This document shows positions 1-7,558 of a stretch of DNA of 46,498 bases, piece after piece. This stretch comes from Gemmatimonadota bacterium. GTDB taxonomy: Bacteria > Gemmatimonadota > Gemmatimonadetes > Longimicrobiales > Gaopeijiaceae. Made by a program: the position numbers and the translations under genes. The DNA is taken from the NCBI GenBank assembly GCA_029879725.1, contig JAOUPR010000023.1:1-46498 (forward strand), read 5' to 3'. Under the pieces are notes generated by a model that was not told the DNA's origin, did no database searches, and was given only the letters and a program-made list of their open reading frames with translations. Position 1 is the stretch's first letter. Each line of letters begins with the position of its first letter.

Positions 1-563
1 GTGGCGGCCACGGCGCGGGCCACGCCCTCGCGGTCGATCCCCCGCAGGCGCCCCTCGCGCCCCACGTCGGTCGAGAGGATCCCCGCCAGGGGGAGCGGGT
101 CCAGGCGGGACAGGAGGTCAGCCAGGGGCGTCCCGGTGTCCTCCGTCCACCCCTTGCTGAGGACCATCCCGTCGCGGGTGTCGGCGGCCACCATGACGCG
201 CCCGGGGTGGATCCGAGCGACCGTCTCCAGCCACGCGGGATCCTGGAGGGCCCGGGTGCCCACCACCACCCGGTCGGCGCCGGCCGCGAGCAGGGCCTCC
301 ACCCGCGCGTCGTCGCGGATCCCTCCACCCACCTGGGTGGTGGCGGGCGTGGCCGCGGCGAGCTCGGTGAGGAGCTCGAGGTGATCGCCCGTTCCCAGGG
401 CGGCGTCCAGATCCACCAGGTGCAGGTTGGTGAACCCCATCTCCCACCATCGCCGGGCCACCGCCACCGGATCGGGGAGGGAGACGCGCTCGTCCTCGGG
501 ACGGCCGCCCACCAGCTGCACGCAGCGTCCGCCCTTCAGGTCCACGGCCGGGGTGGCGATCAT
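1..563 (-). CDS. hisA: HisA, phosphoribosylformimino-5-aminoimidazole carboxamide ribotide isomerase (C-terminus beyond window)
   Basis: Isomerase of the fourth step of histidine synthesis, the Amadori rearrangement of ProFAR to PRFAR, in the cytoplasm. The minus-strand frame opens with MIATPAVDLKGGRCVQLVGG, the HisA N-terminus with the catalytic Asp (D8) in the first beta strand. The second half-barrel follows with the matching Asp near residue 128 in VAADTRDG, and the phosphate-binding VGGGIRD around residue 80. About 187 of the usual ~240 residues are inside the window; the gene runs off the left edge. The ATG overlaps the hisH stop by four bases (ATGA), so translation is probably coupled. 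hisF and hisI would be expected next, outside the window. Confidence 0.93.
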   Translation of the reverse strand, partial: MIATPAVDLKGGRCVQLVGGRPEDERVSLPDPVAVARRWWEMGFTNLHLVDLDAALGTGDHLELLTELAAATPATTQVGGGIRDDARVEALLAAGADRVVVGTRALQDPAWLETVARIHPGRVMVAADTRDGMVLSKGWTEDTGTPLADLLSRLDPLPLAGILSTDVGREGRLRGIDREGVARAVAA

Positions 564-1162
564 CGGGCCTCCTCCACGGCGGACACGAAGTTGGCCAGGA
601 TGCGTCGTCCCGCCGCGGAGCTCTTCTCCGGGTGGAACTGGACGCCCCAGGCGCGCCCGCGGCGCACCGCCGCGGCGAAGCGTACCCCGTCGTACTCCGT
701 CCAGGCGATGGCGTCGGCGGCGTCCGCGGGGTCGCACACGTACGAATTGGCGTAATAGGCCACCAGCCCGTCCACTCCGGCGAAGAGGGGATCGGCGGAC
801 GTCTCCACGTCGTTCCACCCCATCTGGGGGACCACGGAGGTCTCCAGCCTGCGCACGGTCCCGGGGATGAGCCCGATCCCGGTCCCCACGGACTCCTCGC
901 TGGATTCGAAGAGGAGTTGCATCCCCAGACAGATCCCCAGGCAGGGGAGGCCCTTCTCCAGAGCTTCACGCACCCGGTCGCGGTCTTGCGGGAGAGCGGC
1001 GGCGGCCTGTCCGAAGGCCCCCACCCCGGGAAGGACCAGCGCGTCCGAAGCCAGCGCCTCGGTCCAGTCGGCGGTGATCTCCACGCGGGCGCCGGCTCCC
1101 TCGAGCCCCTTGGCCAGCGAGTGGAGGTTCCCGGCCCCGTAGTCGAAGAGGGCCAGCTTCAT
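560..1162 (-). CDS. hisH: HisH, glutamine amidotransferase subunit of imidazole glycerol phosphate synthase
   Basis: Class I glutamine amidotransferase that supplies ammonia to HisF for making imidazole glycerol phosphate and AICAR. The protein is 200 residues, the normal length. It starts MKLALFDYGAGNLHSL, has the nucleophile elbow LGICLGMQLLFE with the catalytic Cys, and the His-x-Glu part of the triad in VQFHPEKSS near the C-terminus. The frame stays open upstream of this ATG, but the N-terminus matches the family exactly here, and the ATG overlaps the hisC stop by four bases. The partner hisF is not in the window. Normally hisB separates hisC and hisH; here there is no room for it. Confidence 0.95.
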   Translation of the reverse strand: MKLALFDYGAGNLHSLAKGLEGAGARVEITADWTEALASDALVLPGVGAFGQAAAALPQDRDRVREALEKGLPCLGICLGMQLLFESSEESVGTGIGLIPGTVRRLETSVVPQMGWNDVETSADPLFAGVDGLVAYYANSYVCDPADAADAIAWTEYDGVRFAAAVRRGRAWGVQFHPEKSSAAGRRILANFVSAVEEAR

Positions 1163-2244
1163 GCCGGGCCTCCGTCGCCGGCGCGCCCGGCTTCGCCCGT
1201 CAGACCATCCAGCGCCGCCAGGAAGCGCTCCATGAGGGGCCAGGGACCCACGGTCACGCGGAGCCCGTCGCCCAACCCCGGGATCCCCCCGAAGGGGCGG
1301 ACCGCCACCCCTCGCTCGCGCAGCGCCAGGGCGTCCTCCCCGGCCGACCCGGTGAGGGACCGGAAGAGGAGGAAGTTGGCTCGGGACTCCAGGGGAGCGA
1401 ACCCGCGGTTCGTCAGCTCGTCGCCGAGGCGCGCCCGGTTGGCCACGCACTCGGCCACGGTCCGGGCGAGCCACCCCTCCTCGTCCTCGATGGCGGCGGC
1501 GGACGCTTCGGCGGCGAGGCGGGAGACCTTGTACGGCCCCCGCGACTTCTCCACCTCCAGCGTCACCTCCGGAGACGCCACGGCGAACCCCACGCGCAAT
1601 CCGGCCAGCCCGTACGCCTTGGACGTGGTGCGGGCCACCAGGAGGCGGGGGTGCTCGGGCGCCCGCGCGATCAGCGACTCCCCCGCGAAGTCGGCGTACG
1701 CCTCGTCCACGACGACCATGGGGCCGTCATGGCCCACGCGGGCCAGGAGGTCCTCCACCCACTCCACCGGCGCCTGCTCTCCCGTGGGGTTGTTGGGCCG
1801 GCAGACGTACACCAGCGACGGGTCACCTTCCAGGAGACGGCCCGCGTCGGCCAGGGCATCAGGCCACGAGACCGGCCGCCCCACCATCCCGTTCATGGCG
1901 CAGAGCGGCTCGATCATGGAGAAGGTCGGATCGGCGTACGACACCACGGCGCCCGGTCCCGCGGCGGCCCGCCACGCCGAATCCAGGATGTCGTCGGAGC
2001 CGCACCCGGTGGCCACGGACTCCGGGGAGACGCCGAAACGCCGGGCCACGGCCTCCTTCACCACGTCCGCGTACAGCTCGGGGTAGCGGGCCAGGGAATC
2101 GACGTCGGCGGCGCGGATGCGGGCCAGCGCGCCGGGGTGCGTTCCCCAGAGGTTCGTGTTGTCGCTCAGGTCCACCTCCACCGGACGCCGGTCGGGCGTA
2201 TAGCGGGTGAGGGCCGCGTAATCGGATCGGGGAAATGGGCTCAC
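1159..2244 (-). CDS. hisC: HisC, histidinol-phosphate aminotransferase
   Basis: PLP-dependent fold-type I aminotransferase converting imidazole-acetol phosphate and glutamate to histidinol phosphate and 2-oxoglutarate. At 361 residues it has the usual length. Visible motifs are LSDNTNLWG near the N-terminus (substrate/phosphate side), RPNNPTGE (PLP-binding Asn), VVVDEAYADF (Asp that pairs with the pyridine nitrogen) and TTSKAYGLAGLRVG with the Schiff-base Lys. It starts with GTG overlapping the hisD stop (GTGA) and ends overlapping hisH (ATGA). Some HisC enzymes also act on aromatic amino acids, but the operon context supports the histidine role. Confidence 0.95.
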   Translation of the reverse strand: MSPFPRSDYAALTRYTPDRRPVEVDLSDNTNLWGTHPGALARIRAADVDSLARYPELYADVVKEAVARRFGVSPESVATGCGSDDILDSAWRAAAGPGAVVSYADPTFSMIEPLCAMNGMVGRPVSWPDALADAGRLLEGDPSLVYVCRPNNPTGEQAPVEWVEDLLARVGHDGPMVVVDEAYADFAGESLIARAPEHPRLLVARTTSKAYGLAGLRVGFAVASPEVTLEVEKSRGPYKVSRLAAEASAAAIEDEEGWLARTVAECVANRARLGDELTNRGFAPLESRANFLLFRSLTGSAGEDALALRERGVAVRPFGGIPGLGDGLRVTVGPWPLMERFLAALDGLTGEAGRAGDGGPA

Positions 2245-3554
2245 GACGACCTCCGGGCCAGCGCCGCGCCGGCATGGGCGGGAAGGCCTTCCGAGTCGGC
2301 CAGGCGGGCAACGTCGTCCGCCATGGCCACCGCGGCCTCCCGGGTGATCTCCTGTACGGTATAGGACCGCATGAAGTGTTGGGAGGAGAGCCCGGAGAAG
2401 CTCCGCGCTCGTCCGGCGGTGGGGAGGACGTGGTTGGCTCCGGTGAGGTAGTCCCCGAAGGCCACGGAGGCCCAGGGCCCCACGAAGGTGGTCCCCGCCG
2501 TGGGGACACGCCGGGCGTCCTCCGCGGCTTCTTCCGTCATGATGGAGAGGTGCTCCGGGGCGTACGCCTCGGCGAAGCGCAGTGCGTCGTCCAGGGTGTC
2601 GGTGACCAGGATGGCGCCGTTGGACGCCAGAGCGGCTTCCGCCACCTCGCGGCGCGGGGCCTCGGCCAGGAGGCGGGCCAGCGCCACCTCGGCGTTCCGG
2701 GCCACCTCCGCCGAGGGCGTGACCAGCACGCAGGCCGCGTCCGGGTCGTGCTCGGCCTGCGCCAGGAGTTCGTGGGCGGCCAGGGCGGCGTCGGCGCTAC
2801 CGTCGGCCACCACCAGGACCTCGGAGGGTCCGGCGGGGGAGTCGATGAGGACCCTCCCGGCCACCTGACGCTTGGCTTCGGTGACCCAGCGGTTGCCCGG
2901 ACCCACCACGGCGTCCACCGCGGGGATCGTCTCCGTCCCGAAGGCCATGGCCGCCACGGCACCGGCGCCGCCCACCGCGAACAGGCGGGTCGCCCCGCCC
3001 AGAGCGCAGGCCGCCAGGACCTCCGCGGGCGGCTCTCCCGAGGGTCCCGGCGGGGAGCAGACCACCACCTCGCGGACCCCCGCCGCCCGGGCGGGCACCA
3101 CGCCCATGAGGACGCTGCTGGGGTAGGCCGCCCGCCCGCCCGGGGCGTACACCCCCACGGTGCCCAGGGGGGCCCACCGGCGCGTGATCCGCACGCCGGG
3201 CTCCGTCTCCACGGAGATCTCCGCGGGGATCTGGGCTTCGTGGAAGCGGCGGATGTTGCGGGCGGCGCGCTCCAGCGCCGCGCGCACCCCGGGATCGAGC
3301 GCGGCCAGTGCGGCATCCCAGCGCTCCCTGGGCACCTCCACGGACTCCAGTTCGACGCCGTCGAAGCGCTGGGCCATCTCCAGGAGGGCCTGGTCTCCCC
3401 GCTCGCGCACGTCGTCGAGGATGGCGGAGACGTCCGGGGCCAGCGCCCCCGCGTCCGCGGGCTCGCGCTCCATGAGCCGGCGCGAGGAAGCCTCGTCCAG
3501 GGCGGTGAGGCGACCGCGGGCGAAGAGGGTCGGGATCGAGGTCGGGTCGCTCAC
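2241..3554 (-). CDS. hisD: HisD, histidinol dehydrogenase
   Basis: Zn-dependent NAD enzyme that oxidises histidinol to histidine in two steps, the last reactions of the pathway. The chosen GTG start gives 437 residues, the family length; the frame is open far upstream, but that part is antisense to hisG and does not resemble HisD. Motifs include the NAD-binding region VVGPGNRWVTEAKR, the zinc/catalytic segment LLAQAEHDPDA, and the C-terminal YAPEHLSI and GANHVLPT segments. The start GTG overlaps the hisG stop by four bases (GTGA). Confidence 0.95.
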   Translation of the reverse strand: MSDPTSIPTLFARGRLTALDEASSRRLMEREPADAGALAPDVSAILDDVRERGDQALLEMAQRFDGVELESVEVPRERWDAALAALDPGVRAALERAARNIRRFHEAQIPAEISVETEPGVRITRRWAPLGTVGVYAPGGRAAYPSSVLMGVVPARAAGVREVVVCSPPGPSGEPPAEVLAACALGGATRLFAVGGAGAVAAMAFGTETIPAVDAVVGPGNRWVTEAKRQVAGRVLIDSPAGPSEVLVVADGSADAALAAHELLAQAEHDPDAACVLVTPSAEVARNAEVALARLLAEAPRREVAEAALASNGAILVTDTLDDALRFAEAYAPEHLSIMTEEAAEDARRVPTAGTTFVGPWASVAFGDYLTGANHVLPTAGRARSFSGLSSQHFMRSYTVQEITREAAVAMADDVARLADSEGLPAHAGAALARRSS

Positions 3555-4432
3555 GGCATCAGCCTCTCGATGGCGGTGACCAGGATCCCTTCGGCGCCCA
3601 CGCCCTTGAGGCGGGCGATGGTCTGGTAGACCGAGTCCGCGTCCACCACCGCGTGGGCTGCCACCCATCCGCCGCCGTCCAGGACCTCCACGATGGTGGG
3701 GCCGGAGATGCCGGGGATGATGGCCCTCACTTCGTCCAGGCGATCCCGGGGGACGTTGGCCATGAGGTATCGCTTCTCCTGGGCGCGGAGCACGGAGGCG
3801 AGCGCGACGCTCAGTTCGTCGGCGGCCTCGCGCACCACGGGGTCGGAGAGGGAGGAGCGCCCCCCGTACAGCCGCGCCGTGGAGATCATGATGGTGTCGA
3901 TCTCCCGGAGTCCATGGACCTTGAGGGTGGAGCCCGTGGAGGTGATGTCCACGATGACGTCCGCCACTCCGAGGTGGGGGGCGATCTCGGTGGATCCCGT
4001 CACGGAGGCGATGTCGATGGTCACGCCGCGCTCCTGGAAGAAGCGGCGGGCGATGTTCGGGAAGGACGTCGCCACCCGGGTCCCGGCGGGGAGGTCTCCC
4101 GACGAGCTCAATGCGAGGTCGTCGTGGGTGGCCACCACCATCCGGCATCGCCCGAAGCCGAGGTCGAGGATCTCCTCCACGTCGGCTCCGGTTTCTGCCA
4201 CCAGGTCGGCGCCTGTGACCCCCAACTCCGCCGCACCGTCCACGAGGAACTCGGGGATGTCGGCGGCACGCACGAAGATGGCCTGGAAATCCGACCCGAG
4301 GTCGGCCACCAGGGCCCGTTCCGCGCGGGGCGCCACCCGCAGTCCGGCCTTCTCGAAGAGGGCAAGGGCGGTGTCGGAGAGTCGCCCCTTGTTGGGGAGG
4401 GCGATCCGGATACGTCGGCTTTGGTTGCTCAT
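3551..4432 (-). CDS. hisG: HisG, ATP phosphoribosyltransferase (long form)
   Basis: Catalyses the committed step of histidine synthesis, ATP + PRPP to phosphoribosyl-ATP. The protein is 293 residues starting MSNQSRRIRIALPNKGRLSD. Upstream in-frame codons run through the attenuator hairpin and are not coding. The PRPP-binding segment is VDITSTGSTLKVHGL. The C-terminal ~75 residues (GPTIVEVLDGGGWVA onward) form the ACT-like regulatory domain of the long form, so HisZ should not be needed and histidine feedback inhibition is expected. No strong Shine-Dalgarno sequence precedes the ATG. Expression is probably set by the leader and hairpin just upstream. Confidence 0.94.
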   Translation of the reverse strand: MSNQSRRIRIALPNKGRLSDTALALFEKAGLRVAPRAERALVADLGSDFQAIFVRAADIPEFLVDGAAELGVTGADLVAETGADVEEILDLGFGRCRMVVATHDDLALSSSGDLPAGTRVATSFPNIARRFFQERGVTIDIASVTGSTEIAPHLGVADVIVDITSTGSTLKVHGLREIDTIMISTARLYGGRSSLSDPVVREAADELSVALASVLRAQEKRYLMANVPRDRLDEVRAIIPGISGPTIVEVLDGGGWVAAHAVVDADSVYQTIARLKGVGAEGILVTAIERLMP

Positions 4433-4455
4433 CCTGATGGTGATCGTAGGGAGAC

Positions 4456-4489
4456 AAAAAAACGCGGCCCGTCGAGTGACGGGCCGCGT
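4456..4489 (-). terminator. Intrinsic terminator of the his attenuator
   Basis: On the minus strand a perfect 12-bp stem (ACGCGGCCCGTC pairing with GACGGGCCGCGT, loop ACTC) is followed at once by seven T. It lies 24 bases before the hisG ATG and 27 bases after the stop of the His-rich leader ORF. No other minus-strand gene lies upstream that it could terminate, since uvrA diverges. It is therefore best read as the terminator arm of a his attenuator. Confidence 0.9.
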
Positions 4490-4546
4490 CGGAAAGCTCG
4501 GTCTGGACTCACGCCCTAGGCACAAACCTCCGTCGCGCCGCCCGTC
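4478..4546 (-). promoter_or_regulatory. Candidate antiterminator pairing of the his leader
   Basis: The leader RNA segment from 4546 down to 4534 (GACGGGCGGCGCG, inside the leader-peptide gene just after its His codons) can pair with the 5' arm of the terminator at 4488-4478. The pairing is 7 bp plus 4 bp around a 2-base bulge. It would block the terminator when a ribosome stalls on the His codons. A ribosome that reads through to the stop at 4516 would cover the first segment and let the terminator form. The pairing was found by eye; no folding energy was computed. Confidence 0.65.
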
Positions 4547-4596
4547 GGGGCCGCGTGATGGTGATGATGATGCCGGTGGGTCGTGTAGGTGTCCAT
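4516..4596 (-). CDS. hisL: His operon leader peptide, 26 residues, seven His codons
   Basis: A short ORF starts ATG GAC ACC TAC and contains HRHHHHHH at residues 7-14, seven His codons in eight positions, then ends with TAG. This is the hallmark of a his leader peptide, whose translation senses charged tRNA-His. It lies between the uvrA/his divergent region and the intrinsic terminator before hisG, in the right orientation and at the right distance for transcription attenuation. No good Shine-Dalgarno sequence is visible before the ATG (only a weak GAG about 15 bases upstream), so the exact start is less certain than the His run. Confidence 0.85.
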   Translation of the reverse strand: MDTYTTHRHHHHHHAAPTGGATEVCA

Positions 4597-4692
4597 GGTC
4601 CAGGGAAGCTCATGACTGGGGGGCGCTCCGTCAAGGCTCCGCGAGCGCCTCCGTTCCTGCTGGGGCCCTCCCCCCTTATCATCTTCGGCATC

Positions 4693-7539
4693 ATGGACGA
4701 ACCCATCCGCATCCGTGGCGCGCGGCAGCACAACCTGAAGAACCTGGACGTGGACATCCCCCGCCGCACCCTCACTGTGGTGACGGGGCCGTCGGGGTCG
4801 GGGAAGAGCTCGCTGGCGCTGGACACCCTCTTCGCCGAGGGACAGCGCCGCTATGTGGAGTCCCTCTCCACGTACGCGAAGCAGTTCCTGGACCGGATGG
4901 AGAAGCCCGACGTGGACTCCATCGAGGGGATCTCCCCGGCGGTGGCCATCGAGCAGAAGAACGGCGCCCGCTCCAGTCGCTCGACGGTGGGAACGGCCAC
5001 GGAGGTGTACGACTACCTCCGCCTCCTCTGGGCGCGCGTGGGGCGCACGCACTGTCCCGAGTGTGACCGGCAGGTGCGCCCCGACACCGTGAGCGGCGTC
5101 GTGGACCGTACCCTCGCTCTCCCCGAAGGAACGCGCATCCAGGTGGCCTTTCCCCTCCCGCGCAGCGGAGAGGTGACCCACACCCTCCTGGTGTCCAACC
5201 TCCGCGCCATGGGGTTCGTGCGCGTGCTGGCCGACGGAGAGATGATCGACCTGGGGGACCCCGGCGCGGAGACGGTGGAGGGACTGGGCCGCGACGTCAC
5301 CGAGGCGGGCGAGATCCTGGTGGTGGTCGACCGTGTGAAGGTGGACGCCGAGGTGGCGGACCGCCTGGCCGACTCGGTGGGGACGTGCTTCGAGGAAGGG
5401 GAGGGCGAGGCCGTGGTGCTGGTGGCCGAGCCCGGAGACGGCGTTCCCGACCGTCTCCTGTTCACGGAACACTTCCGCTGCCCCGAGCATCCGGAAGTGA
5501 GCTTCCTGGATCCGTCTCCCCAGCTCTTCTCCTTCAACAACCCCTATGGCACCTGCTCCCTCTGCACGGGGTTCGGGGCCACGCTCGAGTACGACGAGGC
5601 GCTCATCGTTCCCAATCCGGCACGCTCCCTGGCCGACGGCGCCGTCGATCCGTGGACCAAGCCCCGGTACCGGAAGGAACGCGACCGCTTGAGGGAGTTC
5701 GCGAAGGAACGGGACGTGGGGTGGTATTCGGCCTGGGAGGACCTTCCGGATCATTTCCGTGACGAGGTCCTCCACGGCACCTCCGGAAAGCCGGCGAAGG
5801 GAACGAAGCGGTTCAAGGGCGTGATCCCCTTCCTCGTCTCCCGGGAAAAGAAACGCTACAAGCAGTACATCCGGGTGTTCCTGCGTCAGTACCAGAGTCC
5901 TCGGGTATGCCGTGAGTGCGGAGGCGCGAGGATCCGGTCCGAGGCGCTCCGTGTGAAGGTGGGTGCGCGGAACATCGCCGAGGTGAGCGAGCTCCCCCTG
6001 GACGAATTGGCGGTCTGGCTGGAAGGGCTGGAGCTCACCGAGATGGAAGGACTCATCGCCGAGACCATCCTGCGCGAGCTCACCAGCCGCGTGTCGTTCC
6101 TGGTGGACGTGGGGCTGGGGTATCTCTCCCTGGGGCGGCAGATGCGGACGCTCTCCGGAGGAGAGGCGCAGCGCATCAACCTGGCCAACTCGCTGGGATC
6201 CCGCCTGGTGGACACGTTGTACGTTCTCGACGAGCCCACGGTGGGGCTGCACCCGCGGGACACCGGCGCCCTCCTCGACCTCCTCCTGAAGCTCCGCTCG
6301 GCCGGGAACACGGTGGTGGTGGTGGAGCACGATCCCCAGGCGATTCTCGCGGCGGACCACGTCGTGGAGCTCGGCCCCGCGTCGGGGGAGCAGGGCGGGG
6401 ATCTCGTCTTCACGGGCCCGCCCGACGCCTTGCACGGAGTGGATACGGCCACGGGCCGCTATCTGTCCGGGCGCTCCGCCGTTCCCGTGCCGGAGACCCG
6501 CCGCAGGGTGGACCGATCGTTCCTCACCCTGGGGGGGGCGACGCTCCACAACCTGTCCAAGGTGGATCTGGAGATCCCCCTGGGAGCGCTGACCGTGGTC
6601 ACCGGGGTTTCGGGGTCGGGAAAGTCCACCCTGGTTCACGACGTGCTCTACCGCGCGCTGGAGGAGGCCCTGGGGGGCGAGACCACGGCCAAGGAGCACC
6701 TGGGAGAGGCGGTCGGGAGTTGGGAATCGCTGGAGGGAGTGGCGCACCTGGAGGGCGTGGTGCTCGTGGACCAGTCGCCCATCGGGCGCACACCGCGCTC
6801 CAATCCCGTCACCTACATCAAGGCGTGGGACCATATCCGCAAGGTGCTGGCCGACGAGCCCGTCGCCATGGAGCGCGGATATGGACCGGGGCACTTCTCC
6901 TTCAACGTCGCCGGCGGCCGCTGCGAGGAGTGCAAGGGCGCGGGCCACGTGGAGATCGAGATGGTGTTCATGGCCGACGTCTTCGTGCCCTGCGACGCGT
7001 GCGGAGGGAGTCGCTACCGGAGAGAGCTCCTCGACGTGAAGTACCGCGGAAAGAACGTATCGGAGGTCCTGGACCTCACCGTGGACGAGGCCATGCGCTT
7101 CTTCATCCGCGAGCGTCGTCTGGGGAAGATCCTCTGGCACCTCCAGCAGGTGGGGTTGGGATACCTTCGTCTGGGCCAGCCCGCGCCCACGCTCTCCGGC
7201 GGGGAGGCACAGCGGCTGAAGATCGCCCGGGAGCTCTCCGGGGCGGCCGGAAAGCACGGGAGGAAGCTCTACCTCCTGGACGAGCCCACCACCGGTCTTT
7301 CGGGCGAGGACGTGCGCAAGCTCCTCTCCGTGCTGGACCGCCTGGTGGACGCGGGCAACACCGTGGTGGTCATCGAGCACAACGTGGACGTCATGAAGGT
7401 GGCCGACTGGATCGTCGACATGGGCCCCGGCGCCGGCGTGAAGGGCGGGCAGGTCGTGGCGATGGGACGCCCCGAAGCCGTGGCGGGAGTGCCGGAAAGT
7501 GCGACGTCCCGTTACCTGCGCGAGGCCCTGGGGGTGTGA
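4693..7539 (+). CDS. uvrA: UvrA, excinuclease ABC subunit A
   Basis: DNA damage-recognition ATPase of nucleotide excision repair, which loads UvrB at lesions. It is 948 residues starting MDEPIRIRGARQHNLKNLDV; codons upstream of this ATG lie antisense to the his leader and do not resemble UvrA. Walker A motifs are GPSGSGKS (32-39) and GVSGSGKST in the second half. Both halves have LSGGEAQR signatures and DEPT Walker B motifs. The second zinc finger is a standard CxxC...CxxC (CEEC, CDAC). The first reads CPEH...CSLC (C263, H266, C288, C291), so one Cys is replaced by His. It is divergent from the his operon and converges with the next gene. No LexA-type box was recognised. Confidence 0.97.
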   Translation: MDEPIRIRGARQHNLKNLDVDIPRRTLTVVTGPSGSGKSSLALDTLFAEGQRRYVESLSTYAKQFLDRMEKPDVDSIEGISPAVAIEQKNGARSSRSTVGTATEVYDYLRLLWARVGRTHCPECDRQVRPDTVSGVVDRTLALPEGTRIQVAFPLPRSGEVTHTLLVSNLRAMGFVRVLADGEMIDLGDPGAETVEGLGRDVTEAGEILVVVDRVKVDAEVADRLADSVGTCFEEGEGEAVVLVAEPGDGVPDRLLFTEHFRCPEHPEVSFLDPSPQLFSFNNPYGTCSLCTGFGATLEYDEALIVPNPARSLADGAVDPWTKPRYRKERDRLREFAKERDVGWYSAWEDLPDHFRDEVLHGTSGKPAKGTKRFKGVIPFLVSREKKRYKQYIRVFLRQYQSPRVCRECGGARIRSEALRVKVGARNIAEVSELPLDELAVWLEGLELTEMEGLIAETILRELTSRVSFLVDVGLGYLSLGRQMRTLSGGEAQRINLANSLGSRLVDTLYVLDEPTVGLHPRDTGALLDLLLKLRSAGNTVVVVEHDPQAILAADHVVELGPASGEQGGDLVFTGPPDALHGVDTATGRYLSGRSAVPVPETRRRVDRSFLTLGGATLHNLSKVDLEIPLGALTVVTGVSGSGKSTLVHDVLYRALEEALGGETTAKEHLGEAVGSWESLEGVAHLEGVVLVDQSPIGRTPRSNPVTYIKAWDHIRKVLADEPVAMERGYGPGHFSFNVAGGRCEECKGAGHVEIEMVFMADVFVPCDACGGSRYRRELLDVKYRGKNVSEVLDLTVDEAMRFFIRERRLGKILWHLQQVGLGYLRLGQPAPTLSGGEAQRLKIARELSGAAGKHGRKLYLLDEPTTGLSGEDVRKLLSVLDRLVDAGNTVVVIEHNVDVMKVADWIVDMGPGAGVKGGQVVAMGRPEAVAGVPESATSRYLREALGV

Positions 7540-7558
7540 CGTTCGGGGTACCTCTGGC

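Noticed and set aside
4606..4634. TTGACG-N17-GAGCTT on the minus strand as his operon promoter
   Set aside because: The -35 is good, but the -10 is poor and the start site would fall only a few bases before the leader ATG; left uncalled.
4555..4692. Upstream extension of uvrA from an ATG at 4555
   Set aside because: It would translate MMVMMMP, the complement of the His codons of the leader peptide, and does not match UvrA N-termini.
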